DNA of 7,470 nt from Legionellales bacterium UBA2469. Its GTDB lineage: Bacteria; Pseudomonadota; Gammaproteobacteria; Legionellales; Legionellaceae. The first letter of the stretch is position 1; each line of letters begins with the position of its first letter. This document shows positions 1-6,165 of the stretch, piece by piece. The position numbers and the translations under genes were made by a program. The notes beneath the pieces were generated by a model, which ran no database searches, was not told the origin of the DNA, and worked only from the letters and a program-made list of their open reading frames with translations. The stretch is from NCBI GenBank assembly GCA_002342175.1, contig DDPL01000047.1:1-7470 (forward strand), read 5' to 3'.

Positions 1-17
1 TGTTTTTTAGGGGTGCA

Positions 18-101
18 CTACAAGTAAAGATAATAAATTTTTTGGTTGTTGATTTCGGGATTTGGATCGTAAATGCTATGCCTTATTGATATCTCAGGAG
101 C
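18..101 (-). pseudogene. Degenerate remnant of the second domain of the cysteine-rich gene, beyond its amber stop
   Basis: Reading on in frame past the TAG at 104-102 gives 27 more codons (starting APEISIRHS, ending YYLYL) before a second TAG at 20-18. The block aligns with residues 147-156 of the long paralogue: PMVEKPEIVI there against SMI-stop-APEISI here, without a gap, so the stop replaces a glutamate codon. Weaker similarity follows (N-x-E then N-x-K spacing) up to the second stop. I infer that the gene once encoded the two-domain form and that its C-terminal half has decayed. The paralogue would run about 75 residues further than this remnant, which would lie outside the window. Confidence 0.55.
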
Positions 102-536
102 CTAAATCATACTGCAAGACCAAGGGTCATCAGAGTTACAAAAATAACTTTTTTGATAGTCTTGATCAGTTTGTTCTGACCAATTTGTTGATGTTGGTTT
201 GAAATAACTCATGGGTAAAAAATAATTTGGTTTTTCTTGGGTATATCCAAATACAACTGTAATCCAGTCTCGAGACCCTTCTTTATAATATGTGCATGCT
301 GGTCGGCCAAGGTCATTGCTACTAATTCTGGTACCTATTAATTTATAAGTACCTCTACTCTTTTTTTTAGTATTAATTGGAGGACCCCATGAGTTGTAGG
401 GGTTGTCTGATAATTTGCATTCATCACTATGGCCGCAGATTATTGATTTTGGACAAGTTAGAACAGGTTCATTTTCAGAAAAGCCAATATTAACCAATAA
501 AATGTTTAGAAGAAAAAAAATAAAAGTATTTCTCAT
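102..536 (-). CDS. Small secreted cysteine-rich protein (144 aa), family not recognised; probably a truncated paralogue of the 1061-1822 gene
   Basis: I do not recognise the family. Residues 1-20 look like a Sec signal peptide: MRN followed by a hydrophobic stretch ending IGFS, just before ENEP. The mature part has six cysteines (C28, C34, C40, C81, C133, C141) and the motif CKLSDNPYNSW. The plus-strand protein at 1061-1822 has the same six cysteines in the same order, with C28 and C34 at identical positions, so the two are paralogues; export and disulfide bonding are inferred. I chose the ATG at 536 over one 24 bases upstream (560) because only it puts the signal peptide at the N-terminus. 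It also follows the leader string TTTAGGTT, which lies before the other gene's ATG as well. The ORF ends at TAG (104-102), where the paralogue continues for about 105 residues; related sequence persists beyond the stop. It could be a functional single-domain protein or a decaying gene. Confidence 0.75.
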   Translation of the reverse strand: MRNTFIFFLLNILLVNIGFSENEPVLTCPKSIICGHSDECKLSDNPYNSWGPPINTKKKSRGTYKLIGTRISSNDLGRPACTYYKEGSRDWITVVFGYTQEKPNYFLPMSYFKPTSTNWSEQTDQDYQKSYFCNSDDPWSCSMI

Positions 537-589
537 ATAGTAACCTAAAAAAGTGCTCATATTTTTCGAGAGTTTGTAATATATTCAGC

Positions 590-607
590 CAATTAAAAAA
601 TTAATTG
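590..607. repeat. Perfect 7-bp inverted repeat with a 4-nt spacer upstream of the minus-strand cysteine-rich gene
   Basis: CAATTAA (590-596) and TTAATTG (601-607) are exact inverted copies around AAAA. The repeat lies about 55 bases upstream of the start at 536, where a promoter or operator would be expected. In such AT-rich DNA it could also be chance. Confidence 0.35.
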
Positions 608-809
608 TTTAGAGCAATAAATATTTTTTTATTAGAAGTTATTTTTTTGAAGCCAAATCTGGATAGTTATTGTTTTTGGAGGATGTAGCAACAAACTCCG
701 CGGCTCTTTTTGAATCAATAAGGCAAACTTACCAGCAACCATAACTATGTCAATTAAATATTTATTTCATCACAACAGAAGAGTAGAGCGTAACTTTTTG
801 ATTTAAATA

Positions 810-837
810 TTGACAAACAAGCAAAAAAATTTATAAT
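810..837 (+). promoter_or_regulatory. Consensus sigma-70 promoter
   Basis: TTGACA at 810-815 and TATAAT at 832-837 both match the -35 and -10 consensus 6 of 6, with a 16-base spacer. The start of transcription would be near 844. The next plus-strand gene starts at 1061, giving a leader of about 217 bases, unless a shorter untranslated RNA is made. No other plus-strand gene lies in between. Confidence 0.6.
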
Positions 838-843
838 TCGATC

Positions 844-1060
844 GATTACTGCCGAACAGGCGGATAGTGTTAGCACCTTGTGTGGTTGACTTACCTTTTA
901 TGTTCAAGTTGTTCCTCTAATAAAAACAATCAAAAGAGTTCTACTGGTCGGCTTTCTAGTAGGGGTTTGTGGAGTCACCTAAAAGGTTATCTAAAAGAAA
1001 ACTGTCAAAATAAAACTTAGATTATCCAAGATGTAATAAATATCAATTTAGGTTGTTGTA
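844..1060 (+). promoter_or_regulatory. Putative structured 5' leader of the 1061-1822 gene (or a small RNA)
   Basis: Downstream of the 810-837 promoter the plus strand can form three local hairpins. CTGCC/GGCGG (849-853 with 859-863) has loop GAACA. A 9-bp stem (939-947 with 956-964; six Watson-Crick pairs, three G-U) has an 8-nt loop. ACCT/AGGT (977-980 with 984-987) has loop AAA. None is followed by a run of T, so none looks like an intrinsic terminator. I do not recognise a known riboswitch or RNA family. Confidence 0.3.
1050..1052 (+). promoter_or_regulatory. Ribosome binding site of the plus-strand cysteine-rich gene
   Basis: AGG lies 8 bases before the ATG at 1061, within TTTAGGTT. The same eight bases precede the ATG of the divergent paralogue (minus strand, near 543-550), which supports both start choices. 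Confidence 0.5.
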
Positions 1061-1822
1061 ATGAATAAATTAATTAAAGTTTTAATGTTTGGTATTTTAC
1101 CAATAGGGCAAGTATTTGCCTCGGAAGATACAAGGCTTTATTGTCCTCGTCAAATAGAATGTTCCATAAAAAACCCCTACTACGCTAATATAGAATGTCA
1201 CTTGTCTGATAATCCCTACAAAATGTGGCTGGAACCACTTATTAGTTACAATAGCAAACCAAATGATCGGGAGGTAAAACCAGGGAAATATCCTTTAAAA
1301 GAAGTTTTTTTAGGAATTAATTCATATTCATTAAGTAAAACTTACTGCGTATACAGCAATGGAAATATATCTTTTTCAATTCCAATTGTTCAAAATACAC
1401 CCAATAAATTTGAGCCACTGATTAATGATTCTTATAAATGGATTAAAAACGACAATAATTCATTCAATTGCGATGCTAATGAAAATTCATCACAGTGCCC
1501 AATGGTAGAAAAGCCAGAAATTGTCATCACTGATAATTTGTCATTTTATATACCTGATTATAATGCTGAGCCGGGGGATAATTACAAAACGTTTAGTCGA
1601 TTAACCTACAATCAATTAGTAACAATTTGCGGAAGAACATCAAATTGCATAGTTGATATAGGAGATAGATACTACAACAGTAGCGAAATAAATCATCTTG
1701 GCTCAGTGGATGTTGATATATCAATCCCGAACAAAGTTAAAATTAATAATATTTTTACTGATTCATGGTGGTCGCATAAGCTTCTAAAAAAAGAACCGTT
1801 TAATACAATCATATTGCACTAA
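1061..1822 (+). CDS. Secreted cysteine-rich two-domain protein (253 aa), family not recognised
   Basis: I do not recognise the family and assign no function. Residues 1-20 form a Sec signal peptide (MNKLIK, hydrophobic core, then VFA before SEDT), so the protein is probably periplasmic or exported. The first domain (about 26-148) carries six cysteines: C28, C34, C46, C96, C137 and C146, with CHLSDNPYKMW around C46. All six align with those of the minus-strand protein at 102-536, suggesting three conserved disulfides, which is an inference. The second domain (about 150-253) has its own cysteine pair, C190 and C196 (CGRTSNC), followed by a beta-rich stretch (VDVDISIPNKVKI). No transmembrane segment follows the signal peptide. 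The start is the first ATG after a TTTAGGTT leader. The gene stands alone: a divergent paralogue on one side and the converging proC on the other. A secreted effector, inhibitor or envelope protein are all possible. Confidence 0.85.
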   Translation: MNKLIKVLMFGILPIGQVFASEDTRLYCPRQIECSIKNPYYANIECHLSDNPYKMWLEPLISYNSKPNDREVKPGKYPLKEVFLGINSYSLSKTYCVYSNGNISFSIPIVQNTPNKFEPLINDSYKWIKNDNNSFNCDANENSSQCPMVEKPEIVITDNLSFYIPDYNAEPGDNYKTFSRLTYNQLVTICGRTSNCIVDIGDRYYNSSEINHLGSVDVDISIPNKVKINNIFTDSWWSHKLLKKEPFNTIILH

Positions 1823-1925
1823 TGACACTTTTATTTTTTTCTCTGCGTCGATTACTTTCATCAAGGCCTAGGACTAAAAGTCTCCAATAAAAAATTGAAT
1901 TGATTGATAAGCTATGAAATTGAAA

Positions 1926-1993
1926 AAGCTTAAATTAAGATACTCTTCTCATGAGAGATAGGGGAGAGTTTAATAGCTTAAATAGTATCTTTT
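1926..1993. terminator. Compound inverted repeat, possible bidirectional terminator
   Basis: Several nested pairings are possible. ACTCTTCTC (1942-1950) can pair with GGGGAGAGT (1961-1969) as RNA using G-U pairs. AAGATAC (1937-1943) is inverted at 1985-1991. AAGCT/AGCTT (1926-1930, 1975-1979) and ATTAA/TTAAT (1934-1938, 1970-1974) flank the core. TCTCATGAGA (1947-1956) is itself a palindrome. Runs of four to five T follow on each strand. Its place between converging genes fits transcription termination, but it is not a classic GC-rich terminator. Confidence 0.35.
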
Positions 1994-2085
1994 GATAATT
2001 TAGGATAGAACTTTTAGTGTAATTTTCGCCCTTAAAATTCTATAATAAGGCAGTTAGAGTAATTATGCGACTAGTTATTGTGATA

Positions 2086-2097
2086 ATTAGGCCTAAT
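2086..2097. repeat. 12-bp perfect palindrome
   Basis: ATTAGGCCTAAT is a perfect palindrome 29 bases beyond the proC stop codon. It could be a protein-binding site or part of a weak 3' end structure; there is no loop and no clear T run. Confidence 0.3.
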
Positions 2098-2125
2098 GAT
2101 AGTATAATATGTGTTTACTTCCATT

Positions 2126-2885
2126 TTACTTATTTTGTTGTAATTCAAGAATTCTGTGCCATGCAGCCGCAAGTCCTTTTTTGAGAATGTCTCCCATTTG
2201 TTCATTCTCAAATTCTGCAATGGCTGCAGCGGTGGTACCCTTGGGGGAAGTCACCTGTGCTTGAAGTGCTTGTAGTGATTGACTGGATTGTTGAGCTAAA
2301 ATTGTTGCACCAAGGTTTGTTTGGAGAAGTATTTTTTTTGCCAAATCTTCAGACATGCCTAAATCGACAATCCCTTTTTGCAGATGTTGCATGAAATAGT
2401 AAAAATATGCCGGTCCACTGGCTGCTAATATGGTTCCTAAATCTAAAAGTTTATCATTTTCTACCCAATCCACGCTGCCAATTTCGAGAAAGAGATCATG
2501 TAGAGGGGGGGTGTGGTTTATCCCCATAGAGCAAGGTCGCAGACAACCCGATACTGGCTGCAATATTCGGCATTGCGCGGTATACAAGTGCATTGTTAGG
2601 GAGTAGGGTTTTTAACGTTACTAGTGTGATACCGGCTGCTAGTGATACGACAATACTATCGTTGGTAAGATTAGGCGCAATATCAGAGAGAACTTGTGCG
2701 ATAAGTTGCGGTTTTACACCAAGCAAAATGACATCGCAATCCAAATGCAAATGATTATCTTGCACGCATAGCATATCGGAGCGTTGAGTGATATGCGGTG
2801 AAGATGCAATGATATCATGATGAGGCAACCATTTGGGAATTAAACTTTGTGCCAAACGTCCAAAACCAATCATTCGAATTCTCAT
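2126..2885 (-). pseudogene. proC: Pyrroline-5-carboxylate reductase, frameshifted
   Basis: ProC reduces 1-pyrroline-5-carboxylate to L-proline with NAD(P)H in the cytoplasm, the last step of proline synthesis. The upstream frame (2885 down to 2496) gives the Rossmann start [13 protein letters not shown] (GxGxxA at 7-12), VKP at 57-59 and RAMPN at 103-107, then runs into a stop just after DKPHPPST. The rest lies in the next frame (from about 2510 down to 2126): LHDLFLEIGSVDWV, the SGPAY motif and the family signature VTSPKGTTAAAI. The break falls in a run of seven C on the coding strand (2505-2511). Removing one C joins both parts into a 252-residue protein, close to the usual 265-275. All family motifs are preserved, so the mutation is recent, a sequencing error, or corrected by slippage. 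The ATG overlaps the yggS stop as ATGA. Confidence 0.85.
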
Positions 2886-3532
2886 TTTTGTGTCCTTTCG
2901 CCAAATAAAGCTTGTCCAATTCGTACCATGGTGCTGCCATGTGCAATCGCTTGTTTAAAATCTTGGCTCATGCCCATGGATAAGGTATCCATATGCAAAT
3001 GAAATGTTTGATTCCACGATCTTAGAAGTTGGCACATTTGATCATAGGCCTGAGTCAATTCATGCGGGTTTAAATCAATGGGTGGAATCAGCATCAAACC
3101 GCGTAAGTTTAAATGGTTCAGGTTTTTAAGTTCTGCAATTAATGATGGTGCATCGATTGGAGAAATGCCTGCTTTTTGCATTTCACCATGTAAATTGATT
3201 TGAATGCACACTTGAAGTATTTTGTTTTGCACTTCACAGGCTTGATTGAGTTTTTTCGCGGTTTCAATTCTATCGATGGTTTGAACCCAATTAAAGTATT
3301 GTGCAATTTTTTTGCATTTATTGGTTTGAATGTGTCCAATGTAATGCCAGGTACATGGTTGATGCGTCAATGCTTCTATCTTTGCAATAGCTTCTTGAAG
3401 ATAATTTTCACCAAATTGATGAATGCCTTGCTGTAAAGCCATTTCGATGGTTTGAACGCCCTGACCTTTGGATACGGCCAAGAGCGTTACATGTTGCGGA
3501 ATTTTTTCAAGAATGCGTTGAGCATTAGGCAT
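2882..3532 (-). CDS. yggS: YggS/PROSC-type pyridoxal phosphate homeostasis protein
   Basis: A cytoplasmic PLP-binding protein of the alanine-racemase-like TIM-barrel fold. The family buffers and delivers PLP and affects amino- and keto-acid balance; no enzymatic reaction is established. The 216-residue product shows the PLP lysine in LLAVSKGQ (K22), [20 protein letters not shown], the strand GLMLIPP, and near the C-terminus [28 protein letters not shown], given here only as the recognised block (SMGMSQDF, then MVRIG). I chose the ATG at 3532 because the frame upstream lies inside rph and does not resemble the family. This N-terminus is about 15 residues shorter than in E. coli (234 aa). The gene overlaps the end of rph by 8 bases and overlaps proC as ATGA, so the three are probably translationally coupled. 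yggS next to proC is common in bacteria. Confidence 0.93.
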   Translation of the reverse strand: MPNAQRILEKIPQHVTLLAVSKGQGVQTIEMALQQGIHQFGENYLQEAIAKIEALTHQPCTWHYIGHIQTNKCKKIAQYFNWVQTIDRIETAKKLNQACEVQNKILQVCIQINLHGEMQKAGISPIDAPSLIAELKNLNHLNLRGLMLIPPIDLNPHELTQAYDQMCQLLRSWNQTFHLHMDTLSMGMSQDFKQAIAHGSTMVRIGQALFGERTQK

Positions 3533-4244
3533 GCTGAACCGTTTGTTTCTGAATGTCGATGAGTTGAGTAATTCCATGTTGTGCCGATGAGAGCATTTCT
3601 TGAAGATGTTGGTGATCAAAGCTGCCATCTTCAGCAGTGCCTTGCAATTCAATGAATCGACCCTCTTCGTTCATAATGATGTTCATGTCGGTTTCAGCAA
3701 CCACATCTTCAGCATAATCCAAGTCCAACACCACATGTTGACGGTAAATGCCGACAGAGACAGCTGCAACCCAAGTGAATTTTGGCATTTTTCGGATTTT
3801 TTCGTTTTTAAACATCCATTGAATCGCATCGTGTAAGGCAACACAAGCACCTGTAATCGAGGCGGTGCGTGTTCCGCCATCGGCTTGAATGACATCACAA
3901 TCGATGGTGATGGTGTTTTCGCCTAAGTATTTTAAATCAATGCAAGCACGTAAAGAACGCCCAATAAGACGTTGGATTTCCAAAGTTCGGCCACCTTGCT
4001 TACCTTTAGCTGCTTCTCTGTCGGTACGTGTATGAGTAGCACGAGGCAACATGCCGTATTCGGCACTAATCCAACCTTGATTTTTTCCTTTTAAAAACCG
4101 AGGCACGCCATCGGTTACACTTGCTGTGCAAAGGACTTTGGTTTGTCCAAATTCAACCAAGACCGAACCCTCGGCATAAGGCGTGTATTGACGGTGTATC
4201 TTAATCTGACGTAGTTCGTTGGCAGCTCGATGACTAGGGCGCAT
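3525..4244 (-). CDS. rph: Ribonuclease PH
   Basis: RNase PH is a phosphate-dependent 3'-to-5' exoribonuclease that trims tRNA precursors and other structured RNA 3' ends, working as a hexamer in the cytoplasm. The product has 239 residues, the usual full length. Visible motifs are the start [43 protein letters not shown] with the phosphate-binding R86, and [18 protein letters not shown] with R126. The metal-binding aspartates lie in [16 protein letters not shown] (D180 and D186). Nothing essential is missing. The start has a good ribosome site, AAAGGA, 6 bases upstream (4251-4256). It heads an rph-yggS-proC operon and diverges from yicC. Confidence 0.97.
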   Translation of the reverse strand: MRPSHRAANELRQIKIHRQYTPYAEGSVLVEFGQTKVLCTASVTDGVPRFLKGKNQGWISAEYGMLPRATHTRTDREAAKGKQGGRTLEIQRLIGRSLRACIDLKYLGENTITIDCDVIQADGGTRTASITGACVALHDAIQWMFKNEKIRKMPKFTWVAAVSVGIYRQHVVLDLDYAEDVVAETDMNIIMNEEGRFIELQGTAEDGSFDHQHLQEMLSSAQHGITQLIDIQKQTVQHA

Positions 4245-4308
4245 GCGATTTCCTTTAAAACAACAAAAAATTGATGAAACATTATCTATAAAAACGGCAT
4301 TAAAATCT

Positions 4309-4325
4309 ATTATTCAATGAATAAT
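4309..4325. repeat. Inverted repeat, candidate operator between rph and yicC
   Basis: ATTATTC (4309-4315) and GAATAAT (4319-4325) are exact inverted copies around AAT. The position, midway between the divergent starts and just upstream of the plus-strand TTTAAT box, suits a regulator site. AT-rich composition makes chance possible. Confidence 0.35.
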
Positions 4326-4355
4326 TTGTGAATTTAATACAGAAAGGTTTTCTAA

Positions 4356-4403
4356 ATGGCATTTTTGGGTTATATTTTGGTCTTTTATTTTTTTGGAAAT
4401 TGA
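4356..4403 (+). CDS. Possible 15-residue hydrophobic leader peptide before yicC
   Basis: An ATG at 4356 follows a strong ribosome site, AGAAAGG (4341-4347), at 8 bases. It opens MAFLGYILVFYFFGN and stops at TGA 4401-4403, in the same frame as yicC and only three bases before its ATG. The peptide is almost wholly hydrophobic or aromatic. It could be a translational coupler or leader peptide, or simply T-rich spacer that happens to be open. Homologues would need to be checked; none can be judged from the sequence. Confidence 0.25.
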   Translation: MAFLGYILVFYFFGN

Positions 4404-4406
4404 TTG

Positions 4407-5270
4407 ATGAATAGTATGACGGCATATGCACGAAGCCAAGGTTCATGGATGGAATTTTCATGGACTTGGGAAGTGAAGTCGGTCAATCATCGCTTTTTAG
4501 ATCAATTTTATCGATTACCAGAGTCTTATCGTCGTTTAGAGTCTCAATTACGACCATTGGTGGGACAAAAATTAAAACGTGGCCGTGTAGAAATATTTCT
4601 ACAAGTCAAACGACACGATGAACAAGTCATCAATCAAATCAATACGACATTATTAGAACAATTGTTGGAATTATCAGATAAAATTGCGACAAATTATCAA
4701 ATTGCCAATGATATCACGGTTTCTCGTTGTTTATCATGGCCGAATATGTTTCAAAGTACGGAAAACCAGGATGATGATTTTTATCCCGCTGTATTAGCAT
4801 CTTTCAATGAGGTTATGAATCAATTAATTCAAGGTCGTCAACATGAAGGTCGGGCAATTGAAGAGATGTTGTCAGAACGCGTAGAAAAAATTCAAGGTTT
4901 GGTTCACTTGATTCAAAGCCAAAATGAACATCAATTGCCAAATTTACGCGAAAAGCTCAATAAAAAAATGGCACTACTGACGTCACAAATGGTGGATTCC
5001 AGTCGTTTAGAACAAGAGTTGGCCATATGTATAATGCGTTTAGATATTACTGAAGAACTAGATCGACTGAATGCGCATTTGCTGGAAATTCATCGTGTTT
5101 TTAAAGAAAAAGATGCCCATGGTCGGCGTTTAGATTTTTTAATTCAAGAATTACATCGGGAAACCAATACCATTGGATCTAAAACAGAATCGAAAGAAAT
5201 AAGCCAAATGGTTATTGATATGAAAGTTTTAATTGAACAAATGCGTGAGCAAATCCAAAATGTCGAATAA
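4407..5270 (+). CDS. yicC: YicC family endoribonuclease
   Basis: YicC proteins (YicC_N domain followed by DUF1732) are endoribonucleases; in E. coli YicC cleaves RNA and affects stability of small RNAs such as RyhB. The 287-residue product equals the E. coli length. The N-terminus [12 protein letters not shown] and [11 protein letters not shown] match the family (SMTAYAR, WEMRSVNQRYL in E. coli). The C-terminal domain (about 200-287) has [35 protein letters not shown] and the end REQIQNVE. The middle (about 150-200) is helical. I chose the ATG at 4407 over TTG at 4404, because it agrees with the family and has GGA 9 bases upstream (4395-4397). It is the first full gene of the yicC-gmk-rpoZ-spoT run and overlaps gmk by 11 bases. 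Confidence 0.95.
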   Translation: MNSMTAYARSQGSWMEFSWTWEVKSVNHRFLDQFYRLPESYRRLESQLRPLVGQKLKRGRVEIFLQVKRHDEQVINQINTTLLEQLLELSDKIATNYQIANDITVSRCLSWPNMFQSTENQDDDFYPAVLASFNEVMNQLIQGRQHEGRAIEEMLSERVEKIQGLVHLIQSQNEHQLPNLREKLNKKMALLTSQMVDSSRLEQELAICIMRLDITEELDRLNAHLLEIHRVFKEKDAHGRRLDFLIQELHRETNTIGSKTESKEISQMVIDMKVLIEQMREQIQNVE

Positions 5271-5895
5271 TGTAAACTATTGTGGGCAACTTTTCATTGT
5301 TGCAGCGCCTTCGGGTGGTGGAAAAACCAGTTTAGTGAATCAACTGATTCGGACGATGTCTCAAATTGAGTTGTCGATTTCACATACGACTCGAGCCGTG
5401 CGCCCTAAAGAAAAAGACGGTAAAGATTATTTTTTTGTGGATACACCTACCTTTGAAACCATGGTAGAGGAAGATGCTTTTGTAGAGCATGCCAAGGTTT
5501 TTGGTAATTTTTATGGTACATCAAAAAAACAAATTGAAGAGCGTTTAGAACAGGGCATTGATGTTGTTTTAGACATTGATTGGCAGGGCGCACAACAAAT
5601 TCGACAAATATATCCCCACGCGGTGGGTATTTTTTTATTACCGCCTTCTTTAGAAACATTGCGAGAACGGCTACAACATCGTCAACAGGATCACGCGGAT
5701 GTGATTGAAAAAAGAATGCAACAAGCGCACGATGAAATGAAGCATTATCATGAGTTTGATTATTTAATTGTTAATCAAGAATTCGATGTAGCTTTAGCAC
5801 AATTAAAGTCAATTGTGATAGCCGAGCGCCTAAAAAAAGATATTCAAATGATTAGACAGCGTAAATTACTATCTTTCTTGTTAACAACTGGTTAA
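5260..5895 (+). CDS. gmk: Guanylate kinase
   Basis: Guanylate kinase phosphorylates GMP (or dGMP) with ATP to GDP in the cytoplasm, an essential step to GTP. The 211-residue product (207 in E. coli) shows the P-loop APSGGGKTS (residues 16-24), the GMP-binding block [48 protein letters not shown], and the lid and end segments [22 protein letters not shown]. All key residues are present. The frame is open back to a TTG at 5233, but the ATG at 5260 gives the family-like N-terminus. It overlaps the end of yicC by 11 bases, so coupled translation is likely. ppGpp inhibits guanylate kinase in some bacteria (shown for Firmicutes), which makes its place beside spoT suggestive. Confidence 0.97.
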   Translation: MSNNVNYCGQLFIVAAPSGGGKTSLVNQLIRTMSQIELSISHTTRAVRPKEKDGKDYFFVDTPTFETMVEEDAFVEHAKVFGNFYGTSKKQIEERLEQGIDVVLDIDWQGAQQIRQIYPHAVGIFLLPPSLETLRERLQHRQQDHADVIEKRMQQAHDEMKHYHEFDYLIVNQEFDVALAQLKSIVIAERLKKDIQMIRQRKLLSFLLTTG

Positions 5896-5907
5896 AATAT
5901 CTATAAT
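5878..5907 (+). promoter_or_regulatory. Possible internal promoter for rpoZ-spoT
   Basis: TATAAT at 5902-5907 matches the -10 consensus fully, and TTGTTA at 5878-5883 matches the -35 at 4 of 6, with an 18-base spacer. Transcription would start near 5914, just before the rpoZ ribosome site. This would allow rpoZ-spoT expression apart from gmk. It overlaps the end of gmk. Confidence 0.4.
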
Positions 5908-5916
5908 TATGTCTTA

Positions 5917-5924
5917 AAGAGGTG
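5917..5924 (+). promoter_or_regulatory. Strong ribosome binding site of rpoZ
   Basis: AAGAGGTG lies 8 bases before the rpoZ ATG and is the strongest Shine-Dalgarno match in the right-hand operon, fitting an abundant RNA polymerase subunit. Confidence 0.7.
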
Positions 5925-5932
5925 AATTAAAA

Positions 5933-6136
5933 ATGGCACGTGTGACAGTTGAAGATTGTTTAGAAAATGTAGAAAACCGATTTGAATTGGTGATGGTGGC
6001 GGCAAAACGAGCAAGAGAATTAGCTTTAACAGGTGTAGAACCGATGGTTGAATGGGAAAATGATAAGCCCACAGTTGTTGCATTACGAGAAGTCGCGGCT
6101 GGTTTTGTGAAAGCAGATATTTTGGATCAAGATTAA
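5933..6136 (+). CDS. rpoZ: DNA-directed RNA polymerase omega subunit
   Basis: Omega helps fold and hold the beta-prime subunit of RNA polymerase and, in proteobacteria, forms one of the ppGpp sites with it. The 67-residue product begins [30 protein letters not shown] (shown in part: [23 protein letters not shown]), nearly the same as in E. coli. The middle [19 protein letters not shown] is the conserved second helix. The N-terminal MARV segment that lines the ppGpp site in E. coli is intact. The C-terminus stops soon after [12 protein letters not shown], so the protein is about 24 residues shorter than E. coli omega (91 aa); the variable tail is missing, which is tolerated in the family. It lies 37 bases after gmk and 29 before spoT. 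Confidence 0.97.
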   Translation: MARVTVEDCLENVENRFELVMVAAKRARELALTGVEPMVEWENDKPTVVALREVAAGFVKADILDQD

Positions 6137-6149
6137 TCGTTGACACTTC

Positions 6150-6155
6150 AAAAGG
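6150..6155 (+). promoter_or_regulatory. Ribosome binding site that decides the spoT start
   Basis: AAAAGGA (6149-6155 read as A-rich plus AGGA) lies 7 bases before a TTG at 6163 and 10 before a GTG at 6166. No ATG is available near the family N-terminus, so translation must start at one of these two rare codons. Confidence 0.55.
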
Positions 6156-6165
6156 AATACGCTTG

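Larger units (their letters stand above)
537..1060. other. Intergenic region between the two divergent cysteine-rich genes
   Basis: I find no convincing gene in these 524 bases. They hold a perfect AT-rich inverted repeat close to the minus-strand gene (590-607), a consensus promoter (810-837) and a leader with several small hairpins before the plus-strand gene. On the minus strand, 639-728 reads as 29 open codons with plausible composition (IDSKRAAEFVATSS) but without a start codon, so it could be a scrap of a lost gene. Confidence 0.6.
1823..2125. other. Convergent intergenic region without a gene
   Basis: This AT-rich stretch lies between the end of the plus-strand cysteine-rich gene and the end of proC on the minus strand. 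I see no ORF worth calling. It holds a compound inverted repeat (1926-1993), a 12-bp palindrome (2086-2097) and two similar 11-12-base strings, TGATAATTTAGG at 1993-2004 and TGATAATTAGG at 2081-2091. Confidence 0.6.
4245..4406. promoter_or_regulatory. Divergent rph/yicC intergenic region
   Basis: About 160 AT-rich bases must contain the promoters of both operons. I see no pair of -35/-10 boxes good enough to place with confidence. The best -10-like strings are TATAGA on the minus strand (4290-4285) and TTTAAT on the plus strand (4333-4338). A 17-bp inverted repeat and a possible leader ORF are listed separately. Confidence 0.5.

Noticed and set aside
639..728. Minus-strand open stretch of 29 codons (IDSKRAAEFVATSS and on) with gene-like composition
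   Set aside because: It has no start codon and a stop just upstream, and I recognise no family. It may be a scrap of a lost gene but is too short to call.
805..905. Minus-strand open stretch of about 33 codons (KSTTQGANTIRLFGSNRS and on)
   Set aside because: Only a TTG start, no recognisable family, and it overlaps the strong plus-strand promoter. Probably chance.
844..1000. Leader considered as 6S RNA, another known small RNA, or a tRNA
   Set aside because: The ends do not pair into a long rod, no T-loop or cloverleaf is visible, and no known RNA motif is recognised.
1823..1841. T-rich stretch right after the 1061-1822 stop as an intrinsic terminator
   Set aside because: There is a run of seven T but no stable hairpin in front of it.
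2078..2108. Plus-strand promoter TTGTGA / TATAAT
   Set aside because: The spacer is 19 bases and no plus-strand gene follows; it would run antisense to proC.
2126..2593. Separate 155-residue gene starting MHLYTAQCRIL
   Set aside because: Its first part is proC read in the wrong frame; only the portion after the seven-C run is real ProC sequence.
3533..3652. Longer YggS with 40 extra N-terminal residues
   Set aside because: The extension lies inside rph in another frame and does not resemble the family; the ATG at 3532 gives the expected N-terminus.
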